From Thermoproteota archaeon (GTDB lineage: Archaea; Thermoproteota; EX4484-205; JAAOZP01): a stretch of DNA of 15,825 bases. Shown piece after piece: positions 6,277 through 13,239 of the stretch (its first letter is position 1; each line of letters opens with the position of its first letter). Where the stretch lies: positions 1 through 15,825 of the forward strand of contig JAOAJQ010000012.1 in the NCBI GenBank assembly GCA_026414125.1. Direction: 5' to 3'. Below the pieces are notes generated by a model. The model had not been told where the DNA came from, searched no databases, and saw nothing but the letters and a program-made list of their open reading frames with translations. Both the position numbers and the translations under genes were made by a program.

Positions 6277-6340
6277 CTTCTAAACGTTTTTCACCACGTC
6301 TTTTAAAAAGCTTTAAAGAGCTGGGGGAACGCTATTAGCC
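6277..6340 (+). promoter_or_regulatory. Terminator-like motif and promoter between sugar genes
   Basis: Five bases after the oxidoreductase stop is TAAACGTTTTTC (6281-6292), the same motif as after the MazG-like gene, possibly a terminator. TTTTTAAAAAG (6299-6309) is placed to start transcription near 6331, and CTGGGGGAA (6321-6329) may be a ribosome site for the ATG at 6341. Confidence 0.45.
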
Positions 6341-7201
6341 ATGTTTAGAAACCTGAGTCCCGGCGCAATAGGTGTTCAGAAGCCTCTGGCTGAAACCATT
6401 ACGCTGGCTAGGATCGGGGGGTTTCAGGGTGTTGAAGTAAGCATGAGCGAGGTCTCCAGTCTCGTCGGGGAAAAATCTCTGAGCCATGTGAAAAGCCTTT
6501 TTGAAGAAGCGGGGGTAAGGCCCGGGGGCTGGGGTCTGCCTTTCGACTGGCGTGGCGGCGAGAATGCTTACGAGAAGGGTTTAACGGTTCTCAGCCGTCT
6601 GGCTTCTCTGGCTGCTGAAATAGGCTGCCCGAGGGTTTTCACTTTCATAATGCCCTTCTCCGACGATAAGCCTTTCGAAGAGAATTTCAAATGGCATGTT
6701 TCAAGGCTTAAGCCGGTGGCCAGAGTATTGTTCGACAACGGCTGCATGCTTGGGCTGGAGTTCATAGGCACCGAGTCGCTCCGGGCTAACCGTAAGCATG
6801 TTTTCATCCATGATTTAAACGGCATGATGGGTCTTTGCAGAGCGTTAGAGTATGGGAACGTTGGCCTCCTGCTGGACAGTTGGCACTGGTATGCTTCCCG
6901 TGGGACTATCGAGGATATTTTGAGGCTCCGGGGTAGGGATGTTGTCTACGTGCATGTTAATGATGCCCCGTTAAACGTGTCTTTAGACAGGCTTCTCGAC
7001 AACGTTAGGTGCCTGCCGGGGGAGACTGGTGTAATCAACCTGTCTGGCTTCCTGAAGGCTTTGAAAACCATTGGTTACGACGGCCCTGTGACCCCTGAGC
7101 CTTTCAGCGAGAGGGTTAGCAGGATGAGCCCTGAGGAGGCTGTGAAAACAACGGGTGAAGCGTTGAAAAAAGTCTGGGTGGAAGCAGGCCTACCCGTGTG
7201 A
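6341..7201 (+). CDS. Xylose isomerase-like TIM barrel protein (AP endonuclease 2 fold)
   Basis: This 286-residue protein belongs to the sugar phosphate isomerase/epimerase superfamily. The metal ligands of the barrel are visible: Glu140 in GLEFIG, Asp179 and His182 in LLLDSWHW, His205 in YVHVND and Glu253 in TPEPF, and the loop LPGETGVI (225-232) resembles the LPGEG substrate loop. Family members isomerise or epimerise ketoses, inosose or hydroxypyruvate, or dehydrate sugar acids, using a divalent metal in the cytosol. Its placement between a Gfo/Idh/MocA oxidoreductase and an aldo/keto reductase is typical of sugar or inositol catabolic loci, where oxidoreductase and isomerase act in turn. 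It has its own promoter, so the three genes are probably not a single transcript. The exact reaction cannot be assigned. Confidence 0.87.
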   Translation: MFRNLSPGAIGVQKPLAETITLARIGGFQGVEVSMSEVSSLVGEKSLSHVKSLFEEAGVRPGGWGLPFDWRGGENAYEKGLTVLSRLASLAAEIGCPRVFTFIMPFSDDKPFEENFKWHVSRLKPVARVLFDNGCMLGLEFIGTESLRANRKHVFIHDLNGMMGLCRALEYGNVGLLLDSWHWYASRGTIEDILRLRGRDVVYVHVNDAPLNVSLDRLLDNVRCLPGETGVINLSGFLKALKTIGYDGPVTPEPFSERVSRMSPEEAVKTTGEALKKVWVEAGLPV

Positions 7202-7263
7202 AACAACAGTGAGCAGCCTCGTTTAAAGCTGAGGCTGAGAAACCCGTGGTCGAGCGTGTAAAA

Positions 7264-7273
7264 ATTTTTAAAC
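7264..7273 (+). promoter_or_regulatory. TATA box, leaderless start of the aldo/keto reductase
   Basis: ATTTTTAAAC is centred about 26 bases before the ATG at 7294, so the transcript should begin at or next to the start codon. No ribosome site is present. Confidence 0.55.
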
Positions 7274-7293
7274 AATATTGAAAAACACCTAGC

Positions 7294-8304
7294 ATGGAGT
7301 ATGTTCGTTTAGGCTGGTCAGGGCTTAAGGTTTCAAGGATTTGTCTGGGAGCAATGTCTTTCGGCGATCCTGCCCTGCAGGCGTTCGGAGGCGGAGGCTG
7401 GGTTTGCGGCAAGGAGGAGGCCTTCAAGGTTTTAAACAGGGCTTGGGACCTCGGCGTAAACTTCTACGACACTGCCAACGTTTACTCGAGGGGTAAATCC
7501 GAGGAGATTCTCGGGGAGTTCCTGCAGGGTAGAAGGGAGGACGCGGTGGTGGCTACAAAAGTGTTCTTCCCCATGGGGGATAAGCCGAACGACTCCGGGC
7601 TTTCCAGGAAGCACATCTTGAGGCAGATAGAGGGATCTTTAAGCAGGCTTAAGACCGATTACGTTGACCTCTACCAGATACACAGGTGGGACTATTCCAC
7701 CGGTATTGATGAAACTTTGTCTACATTAACGGGTTTAGTGCGCCAGGGGAAGGCGAGGTACATAGGTGCGTCAAGCATGTGGGCATGGCAGTTCGCCACG
7801 GCTCTTTTCACCAGCGAGATGAAAGGGTATGAGAAGTTCGTAAGCATGCAGAACCTCTACAACCTGCTTTACCGCGAGGAGGAGAGGGAGATGATACCTT
7901 TATGCAAGGCTCATAACATTGCTCTAATACCTTACAGTCCTAACGCCGCCGGGGTTCTCTCCGGCAGATACTTGAAGGAGGGCAGGCTCGTCGTCGGCCC
8001 GAATGACAGTGAACGATTGCAGCCGGGCACCGGGTTTTACGCTTACAGGACCTACATAGAGCCTCCTGAAAACGCTGAGATAGTGAAGAGGGTTGTGGAA
8101 ACCGCGGGGAACAAGGGTGTGGCTCCGACTCAAGTCGCCTTAGCCTGGCTTTTCCACAAGGGTATCACGGCGCCGATAATAGGCACCACGAAGGTGGAGC
8201 ATTTGGAGGAGGCGGTGGGGGCGCTGAGCGTGAGGCTGACTGACGACGAGGTCAGGTACTTGGAGGAACCCTATAGGCCGAAGCCGGTTTTAAACATACG
8301 CTAG
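7294..8304 (+). CDS. Aldo/keto reductase
   Basis: The 336-residue protein has the complete AKR catalytic set: Asp59 (NFYDTA), Tyr64 (NVYSRG), Lys89 (ATKVFF) and His130 (YQIHRWD). The C-terminal IIGTTKVEHLEEAVGALSVRLT segment is the NAD(P)H-binding part. The strand pattern and overall length fit the YajO/IolS-like branch, whose members reduce aldehydes and keto sugars to alcohols in the cytosol. It lies 92 bases after the TIM-barrel gene with its own promoter and probably acts in the same sugar or polyol route. The loop at 28-40 (LQAFGGGGWVCGK) is Gly rich. Nothing points to truncation. Confidence 0.92.
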   Translation: MEYVRLGWSGLKVSRICLGAMSFGDPALQAFGGGGWVCGKEEAFKVLNRAWDLGVNFYDTANVYSRGKSEEILGEFLQGRREDAVVATKVFFPMGDKPNDSGLSRKHILRQIEGSLSRLKTDYVDLYQIHRWDYSTGIDETLSTLTGLVRQGKARYIGASSMWAWQFATALFTSEMKGYEKFVSMQNLYNLLYREEEREMIPLCKAHNIALIPYSPNAAGVLSGRYLKEGRLVVGPNDSERLQPGTGFYAYRTYIEPPENAEIVKRVVETAGNKGVAPTQVALAWLFHKGITAPIIGTTKVEHLEEAVGALSVRLTDDEVRYLEEPYRPKPVLNIR

Positions 8305-8334
8305 CAATGCGTCTGGTAGGTGCACCATAGACTA

Positions 8335-8363
8335 TATGTTTTCACAGGGGATGTGTGAACATA
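8335..8363 (+). repeat. Imperfect inverted repeat after the aldo/keto reductase
   Basis: TATGTT, two unpaired T, CACA (8335-8346) pairs with TGTGAACATA (8354-8363) around a 7-base loop. It lies about 30 bases after the stop and may be a 3' hairpin or a protein site; its GTGAACA core also occurs in the operator of the first nucleotidyltransferase module, which may be coincidence. Confidence 0.35.
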
Positions 8364-8469
8364 AACCGGTAGGGAAAGGATTAATAGCGTCTTTTTAAAC
8401 GCTCTGCACGCTTAATTTTACAACGGTCCATGGGAAACTTTTACAATAGTTTTTCGCATTTATGAAAAA

Positions 8470-8506
8470 GCTTAATAATCTGTTAATCTTAACTAATTGT
8501 TAAGAT
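8470..8506 (+). promoter_or_regulatory. Promoter and palindromic operator of the second NTase/HEPN module
   Basis: GCTTAATAA (8470-8478) serves as TATA box and predicts transcription near 8502. A perfect palindrome with 8-base arms, ATCTTAAC at 8486-8493 and GTTAAGAT at 8499-8506 around TAATT, ends exactly at the base before the ATG. It overlaps a second palindrome, GTTAA-TC-TTAAC (8482-8493), so the half site GTTAA(G) occurs three times. A repressor here would cover the transcription start; the winged helix of the gene that follows is the natural candidate. Confidence 0.6.
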
Positions 8507-9247
8507 ATGTGGCTGCCTGCCTGGCTCGGAGAGGTTTATTCGAAGCTCTACCTAAGGTTTGAGAGCGAGCTGTTCACCTTCAAGGATGCTTTAGAGCTCC
8601 TCCAGACAGGTGAGAACAGGCTTTCAGTAGCGTTCAGCAGGCTTCACAAGAACAGGGTTCTTCTTGTTTTCAACGGGCGGAGGCCAAGGCAGTACAGGCT
8701 CCTCGACCCGCATGGCTTAATCCTCCTAGCCTCAGGCACTGTTAGAAACCTAGAGAGGGTTCCTCAGGAAAGGTATGTTAAGCTGCTGTGCGACGCTTTC
8801 CGGGTTTTTTCACGCTCCCTGAGGCTGACTTCCCTCGCCCTGTACGGTTCTGTCGCCCGGGGGACGGCTGGGGAGAACAGTGACATAGACCTGCTAATCG
8901 TTTCTAACGATTTCGCTGGAAGCATTGGGAGAAGGCTGGAAACGCTTTCCAGGCTGGAGGAGAGGCTTGAAGACGAGTTAGCGTGGCTTAGGAGGCATTA
9001 TGTCTACACTGGTTTCAGCTTCTACCCTTTGACCGAGGAGGAGGCTTCGAGAAAGCCTTTGCTCTTTATCGACATGACTGAGGACGCCGTGATCCTTTAC
9101 GATAAAGACCGGTTTCTGGAGAGGGTTTTGACTGAGCTTAAGGCTGAGCTGCTTAGGCTTGGCGCTAGAAGGGTTTTCGTAGACAGGGAGAACTGGTACT
9201 GGGATCTGAAGCCCGATTACAGGTTTGGAGAGGAGATAATGGTTTGA
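8507..9247 (+). CDS. Winged-helix-nucleotidyltransferase fusion
   Basis: The 246-residue protein begins with a winged-helix-like segment (about 10-66; FTFKDALELLQTGENRLSVA then LLVFNGRRPRQYRL as the wing), followed by a minimal nucleotidyltransferase: YGSVARG (113-119) and SDIDLLIV with Asp126 and Asp128. This is the classical GS...DxD signature. A C-terminal helical part of about 60 residues ends in ENWYWDLKPDYRFGEEIMV, a tail common in archaeal nucleotidyltransferases partnered with HEPN proteins. The third superfamily carboxylate is not evident; the likely strand is GFSFYPLT. Its stop codon overlaps the TTG start of the HEPN gene, so the two are translationally coupled. The likely role is antitoxin or regulatory partner with autorepression through the palindrome abutting its start; this is inference from layout. 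Confidence 0.82.
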   Translation: MWLPAWLGEVYSKLYLRFESELFTFKDALELLQTGENRLSVAFSRLHKNRVLLVFNGRRPRQYRLLDPHGLILLASGTVRNLERVPQERYVKLLCDAFRVFSRSLRLTSLALYGSVARGTAGENSDIDLLIVSNDFAGSIGRRLETLSRLEERLEDELAWLRRHYVYTGFSFYPLTEEEASRKPLLFIDMTEDAVILYDKDRFLERVLTELKAELLRLGARRVFVDRENWYWDLKPDYRFGEEIMV

Positions 9248-9672
9248 GGCTCCTCAGGATTGCCCAATCATACTTGAAACAGGCCGGTGCGAGGCTGAGC
9301 GACGCTGAAGACGCTTGCAGGGAGGGGAATCATCCTTACGCTGTGAGGCTGAGCCAGGAGTGTGTCGAGCTCTCATTGAAAGCTGTTCTCAAGGCTGTTG
9401 GAATAGAATATCCGAAGGTGCATGATGTTTCAAGCATCCTTCTAAGCGTTGAGCAAAGGTTTCCCGAGTGGTTTCGGGAAGAATTGCAATATCTCTCCGA
9501 GTCCTCCAAGATCTTGGTTAAGAAGAGGGAGGCAAGCTTCTACGGGGGAGAGGAAACGTTCCTGTCGCCGGATGAAGTAATAGGCGAGGAGGATGCTAGG
9601 GATGCTGTCGATAGGGCTATGAAGGCTTTCAGCCTCTGTAAAAAACTGGTGGAGGAGCTTGTGAGCATCTAG
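9244..9672 (+). CDS. HEPN domain protein lacking the RNase motif
   Basis: The 142-residue protein has the archaeal HEPN family pattern: YAVRLSQECVELSLKAVLKA (32-51), GIEYPKVHDVS (53-63) and, near the end, REASFYGGEE with DARDAVDRAMK. In this branch the canonical RX4-6H motif is not present: Arg95 is followed by Ser, Phe, Tyr and no His within reach. It is therefore less likely to be an RNase than the first HEPN protein, and more likely to bind nucleotide or its partner nucleotidyltransferase. It starts at TTG 9244, overlapping the upstream stop by three bases (TTGA arrangement); no other start nearby fits. The second module thus differs in family from the first one 4 kb away. Confidence 0.78.
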   Translation: MRLLRIAQSYLKQAGARLSDAEDACREGNHPYAVRLSQECVELSLKAVLKAVGIEYPKVHDVSSILLSVEQRFPEWFREELQYLSESSKILVKKREASFYGGEETFLSPDEVIGEEDARDAVDRAMKAFSLCKKLVEELVSI

Positions 9673-9713
9673 CAGTAGGCGACTACTGGTCACGTGTTTA
9701 ACCGTATTCTATA

Positions 9714-10248
9714 GTGAACCTGAACTGTAAAAGGATAAAGCAGATAAGCTACGTGGAATGGCTGAGAGAGCAGGAAGAGAAAGCTAAAGAAAACTACGAT
9801 AATATTCAATACCTTGAAAAAAGAAAAGAGTAAACCAGTATTGTTACGAAAACCGGCGGCAAGTACTGTCTCACCCAGTTCGGCTTCAAGATCTCGAGGC
9901 TTCTGGAAGCAATGGAGCGGAGAGTATTCTTTTCTCTTCGCCGGCGCGGGAGCAGGCGGCGTAGGTCAGGGGCGTGAAGCCGATTATTCTTCTTTCAGAA
10001 TAAGACTGTATAGCGATCAGGATTTCGAGGACGTGGCGAGGCTTCTCATGAACATGTATAACGATGCTTGGGCAGGGCGCGGTGTATATTCGCGTCAGCC
10101 ACCGGGAACACAGGTTCATCGAATTCCTCGTACGAGGGGCTACGAGACCCTCAACATGCTTGAGCTGGCCAAGCATCTCGACAGGATTCCAGAGCCTTAC
10201 TCGGATAAAACGATCGAGATAGAGGGTCACAGGCTTAAGCTCAGGTGA
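9714..10248 (+). pseudogene. Decayed gene region: regulator-like and acetyltransferase-like remnants
   Basis: Protein-like segments follow one another in different frames. In frame with GTG 9714, 39 codons (including ISYVEWLREQEEKAKENYDN) end in TAA at 9831; the same frame continues with TKTGGKYCLTQFGFKISRLL and EAMER (about 9846-9920), which resembles the wing and last helix of a winged-helix regulator, then turns into an Arg-rich run and stops at 9975. In the next frame, FRIRLYSDQDFEDVARLLMN and MYNDAW (about 9994-10070) resemble the N-terminus of a GNAT acetyltransferase, but the acetyl-CoA motif never appears; the frame remains open to TGA 10246-10248 through RIPEPYSDKTIEIEGHRLKL. A single open frame exists (TTG 9814 to 10248, 144 residues), but its first third has low-complexity, unprotein-like composition. 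I read this as remnants of two genes; a real but unknown 144-residue protein is the alternative. Confidence 0.45.
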
Positions 10249-10257
10249 CGGCTAAAC

Positions 10258-10282
10258 ATTCTCCGCTTTACATTTGGAGAAT
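10258..10282 (+). repeat. Inverted repeat ATTCTCC/GGAGAAT
   Basis: Perfect 7-base arms at 10258-10264 and 10276-10282 with an 11-base loop, ten bases after the last stop of the decayed region and between convergent genes. It may be a leftover terminator hairpin. Just downstream, AAGGAGG (10304-10310) is a strong ribosome-site sequence with no usable gene behind it (ATG GTC TGA), consistent with gene decay. Confidence 0.4.
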
Positions 10283-10384
10283 TAGTCGGATCAGTAGCGT
10301 TTTAAGGAGGATGGTCTGAACTATAACGTTAGCGCGTGCTACTCTTGCAGTAAGCCCAGTGAAACATCCGCAGTTCTAAAATCG

Positions 10385-11815
10385 TTACTTATTCTTTAAT
10401 GTTGAAACGTTGTCAAGTATTGCTGCGAAAGACTTCTCCATGGTTAAAAGACCCCCGGTTGGTCCTCCCTCCCCTACGACTAGGTACTCGTTCGGCGAGT
10501 GCGCTAGGCCGCCGTGCCCCATTCCTCCAACCATGAAGGGAAGCCCGAGGGGTGGTGCTGCGAACATTGAGAACGGTGCGCTGCCCGCGTTGGTCGGCCA
10601 TATTTCAATCTCAACGTTGAATTCGCCGAGTGCTTTGAGAAGAGCCTTCGTATAAGGCGAGTTGACGCTCATCCTGGCCCAGCCATATCCTTCTTCAAGC
10701 CTCCTTATCCTTATTTCGCTGAACCCATGCTTATCCAGGTGGCTTCTAATCAGGCTCATCGTTTTCTCAACCTGCATCCCGGGCACGAGCCTAACATCCA
10801 TCTTCACAGTCATTCTGTGGGGCAGAAGTGTCTTTGAGCCTGGCCCCGTGTACCCCGACCATAATCCGTCTATGTTCAGGGTTGGCGTGAACAAGTATTT
10901 CCTAAGGGCTTCAACCCCGTGCAGGTCGTCTATGAAGCGTTCAACCTTCATCCTCTCCTTAACCTCCTGCTCGTCGAATGTTTCAGCCAGCTTGGCGAGA
11001 AGCATCTCATCCTCCTCGCTGGGCACCCTGACGTCGTCGTAGAACCCTTCGATGAGAACCCTGTTGCCTGTTTCATCAACCATTGTTGAAAGCGCTTTCA
11101 CCATTCTCCAAGCCGGGCTGTCCACCCACGCCTTGTTGCTGCCGTGTATGCCAAACTCAGTCGGGCCTTTCCCCCAATCCTTTCCGTCTAGCTCAAGCTC
11201 GAAGTAGACTATTCCCTTAACCCCAAGGGTGACTATCGCCTTGCCCTTCGAATTCTGGCTGGCACTCGGGAAGAAGAGAACATCCGCCTTCTTAAGCTGG
11301 TTCTCACACTTCCTTATGAACTCAGGCAGGTTTTTGCTTCCAAGCTCCTCCTCGCCTTCAGCGGCGAAAACCAGGTTGACCGGCGGCTCCTGCCCGCTTT
11401 CAACAATAGCCTTCACAGTGTTTAGAAAGGCTACGAGAGGCCCCTTCGTGTTAACCGCTCCCCTTGCTATCAGTGTTTCGCCGAACGGCTCAACCCTCCG
11501 TATCTCTCCTGCGAAAGGGTTCACGGTCCACCCTGGCTCATCAGCAGGCATCGTGTCGTACATCGTGTAGACAAGCATGGTTACGGGGGCGCCGACGTAA
11601 AGCTCCCCGTATACAACAGGGTTTCCAGAGGTTTCCACGAGCCTAGTGTTCTTGAAGCCTGCTTCACCAGCCATTTCTCTCAGAAGCTCAGCAGCATCCC
11701 TCACGCCGATGTTCTGGGGTGAAACCGAGGGCTGTCTGATGAACAGTAGAAGGTTTTCAACATGTTTTTCAAAATCCTTCTCCATCTGCCTGTAAACCCT
11801 GGCTCTGTTCATCAT
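10385..11815 (-). CDS. M20 family protein with altered metal-binding site
   Basis: The 476-residue protein has the full architecture of M20 dimeric metallohydrolases (carboxypeptidase G2/succinyl-diaminopimelate desuccinylase/dipeptidase family): catalytic domain, inserted lid domain (about 200-375, with IHGSNKAW and TVKMDVRLVPG) and the C-terminal catalytic part. The metal ligands are mostly changed. The first ligand His of the HxD motif is Met85 (YTMYDTMP, Asp87 kept); the bridging Asp of RGAxDxKG is Asn122 (RGAVNTKGPL); the next ligand Asp about 30 residues on reads FFPSASQN with no Asp. The catalytic Glu pair (AEGEEELGS, 155-156) and the last His (LAHSPNEY, His439) remain. Normal dinuclear zinc chemistry therefore looks unlikely. 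I believe similar Met/Asn variants occur in other thermophilic archaea, so this may be a conserved subfamily of unknown function. The start is leaderless: a TATA box lies 26 bases upstream. Confidence 0.85.
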   Translation of the reverse strand: MMNRARVYRQMEKDFEKHVENLLLFIRQPSVSPQNIGVRDAAELLREMAGEAGFKNTRLVETSGNPVVYGELYVGAPVTMLVYTMYDTMPADEPGWTVNPFAGEIRRVEPFGETLIARGAVNTKGPLVAFLNTVKAIVESGQEPPVNLVFAAEGEEELGSKNLPEFIRKCENQLKKADVLFFPSASQNSKGKAIVTLGVKGIVYFELELDGKDWGKGPTEFGIHGSNKAWVDSPAWRMVKALSTMVDETGNRVLIEGFYDDVRVPSEEDEMLLAKLAETFDEQEVKERMKVERFIDDLHGVEALRKYLFTPTLNIDGLWSGYTGPGSKTLLPHRMTVKMDVRLVPGMQVEKTMSLIRSHLDKHGFSEIRIRRLEEGYGWARMSVNSPYTKALLKALGEFNVEIEIWPTNAGSAPFSMFAAPPLGLPFMVGGMGHGGLAHSPNEYLVVGEGGPTGGLLTMEKSFAAILDNVSTLKNK

Positions 11816-11835
11816 AAGGAGAGAATCCTGCTTGG

Positions 11836-11846
11836 AAGATATAAAC
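11836..11846 (-). promoter_or_regulatory. TATA box of the M20-family gene
   Basis: On the minus strand GTTTATATCTT is centred about 26 bases before the ATG at 11815, predicting a leaderless transcript and supporting the first of the two consecutive ATG codons. Confidence 0.6.
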
Positions 11847-11912
11847 TGTTCTAAACTCTGAACACCCCGGCTTAGCCGCGCTAAAACTGTTAAAAAGCTT
11901 GAAGCATGCTGT

Positions 11913-12584
11913 TTAACTCTTTCTCCCAGTTCTCCTAGTTATGAGCCTGCTGTTCAGCATCAGGATCATGAGAATGAGAACCGAGGATAATACTAGGGTG
12001 ACGAGTATCACTGGGTAGGCTTGCAGCTGGTAGCCGAAAACTCGCTCAGATTCTTCATGCAGAAATAGAAGTATGAAAGGGAAGGCGGGTACCCCTACTG
12101 CCAGGGCGGGTGTTGCAAGCCTATCATACTTGTCGGGTAGAGATATTTGGAGCCTGCCGGGTTTTCTTAAAATAACGTAGGCTGAAACCATTGTCACTGT
12201 TAGTTGCAGACAATAGGCTTCGAACGGGTGTGTGAATACGAGGTTAAACCCGTATTCCTCCCAGAAGAACGGTGCTAACAGAGGGACACTGTTGTCGATA
12301 AAATCCAGCATGATGTGTGACATTAGCGCCAAGAAGTATGGCGAAGCCTTCAACCCGTACTTGGCGAAAAAAGGTATGGAAACCAGAATCAGCAATAATG
12401 GTGAATGAGTCAGCCCGTGGTGTCCGAAAGGTGTGCCGAACGGTAGCGGGGAAACATAGTCGACATCAGGAGCTACTCCAAGCATGGTTGCAAGAACTCC
12501 GTCGTGCAGCCTACTGCTCCTAAGCCTTGTCAGAACAGCGTAGGCGGCCAAGTATCCTGCGAGAGCGTGAACCGGCCCCATCAT
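11913..12584 (-). CDS. YdjM-like membrane-bound metal-dependent hydrolase
   Basis: The 223-residue protein matches the YdjM/DUF457 family of membrane-bound predicted hydrolases. Conserved metal-type residues are all present near the N-terminus: His6 (GPVHALAGY), Asp40 and Asp42 (GVAPDVDYV), His55, His56 and His60 (GHHGLTHS), His90 and Asp94 (SHIMLDFID). At least five hydrophobic segments are visible, at about 8-20, 62-75, 82-96, 125-139 and 160-212, so it sits in the cytoplasmic membrane. The bacterial member is LexA-controlled, but the biochemical reaction of the family is unknown to me. Two ATG codons stand together; the first is used. On this strand a GGTGG ribosome site is read at 12591-12595 and an AT-rich promoter-like stretch at 12612-12626. 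Confidence 0.8.
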   Translation of the reverse strand: MMGPVHALAGYLAAYAVLTRLRSSRLHDGVLATMLGVAPDVDYVSPLPFGTPFGHHGLTHSPLLLILVSIPFFAKYGLKASPYFLALMSHIMLDFIDNSVPLLAPFFWEEYGFNLVFTHPFEAYCLQLTVTMVSAYVILRKPGRLQISLPDKYDRLATPALAVGVPAFPFILLFLHEESERVFGYQLQAYPVILVTLVLSSVLILMILMLNSRLITRRTGRKS

Positions 12585-12729
12585 GACTATCCACCGTGCT
12601 CAGCAGGTTTCTTAACTATTATTTTCACGCCCCCATGTAAGGAGCCGGATTGATAAGAATATTGTTGAAAGCAGGCTTATTCATGCAGGTTTCAGAATAA
12701 GGCTTGAGAAAGCCTTATTCTCCTTCTTG

Positions 12730-13056
12730 CTAATCAGGCATCAGCGGATACCTTGTTAAGAAGGCGAACAGGAAGAGCACCACCGTGTAAACAAGGCTGA
12801 CTATGCCTACTGCGAAGAGGCAAACCATGATTACTCTAAGCTTTTCTCCCTTCTCCAACCCGGAGTATAACAGTATTGCCGTGAGCATTGCTAGGAGAAA
12901 GCTTACGTTCGAGGCTGTTGCTGTGGCCAGCATTATTGAGCCCAGGGTTTTATTCATGTTGACCGACATGACCGCCGCAATCGTCCATGCGCCACTTATG
13001 AAAAGCATGGTGAGCGTGATAACCACCATCCATACCGGGTTCTTCTGCTCGCTCAA
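12730..13056 (-). CDS. Small membrane protein, three transmembrane helices
   Basis: This 108-residue protein has a short polar head (MSEQKNPVW) and three hydrophobic helices at about 8-31, 46-64 and 75-100, separated by the polar segments around MNKT and EKGEKLR. It has no recognisable catalytic motif and I do not know the family. It starts with TTG at 13056: an in-frame stop lies three codons upstream, and a GTATTTAAAC box (13084-13093) places the transcription start about 6 bases before the TTG. It faces the divergent CPBP protease gene across a 183-base spacer and follows the orientation of the YdjM-like gene, so the three may be a set of membrane functions; that is only context. Confidence 0.7.
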   Translation of the reverse strand: MSEQKNPVWMVVITLTMLFISGAWTIAAVMSVNMNKTLGSIMLATATASNVSFLLAMLTAILLYSGLEKGEKLRVIMVCLFAVGIVSLVYTVVLFLFAFLTRYPLMPD

Positions 13057-13239
13057 TGCTTAATATGAAGACGCTCTTTCGATGTTTAAATACTTTAGAG
13101 TATTTCTCCAAAGGGAATGCTTTTCCCTAGGTTCTTCGGCTTTAAAAGCTGTGTCAACATGCTTTTAAACGGCCAGGGTTTTCCAAGCTTTAAAAAGCGT
13201 TGAGCAAAACATAATTACTGGCAGTAGGCTCTACTACTC
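13057..13239. promoter_or_regulatory. Divergent promoter region with several TTTAAA boxes
   Basis: The spacer between the small membrane protein and the CPBP protease holds a minus-strand box (13084-13093) and plus-strand TTTAAA boxes at 13141, 13163 and 13189. The last, CTTTAAAAAG (13188-13197), is best placed for the protease. The stretch ATGCTTTTAAAC...GGTTTTCCAAGC (13159-13188) recurs almost unchanged downstream of the protease at 14188-14219. Confidence 0.45.

Noticed and set aside
10410..11646. Several plus-strand frames opposite the M20 gene
   Set aside because: They are Ser/Pro-rich shadows of a clear family gene on the other strand.
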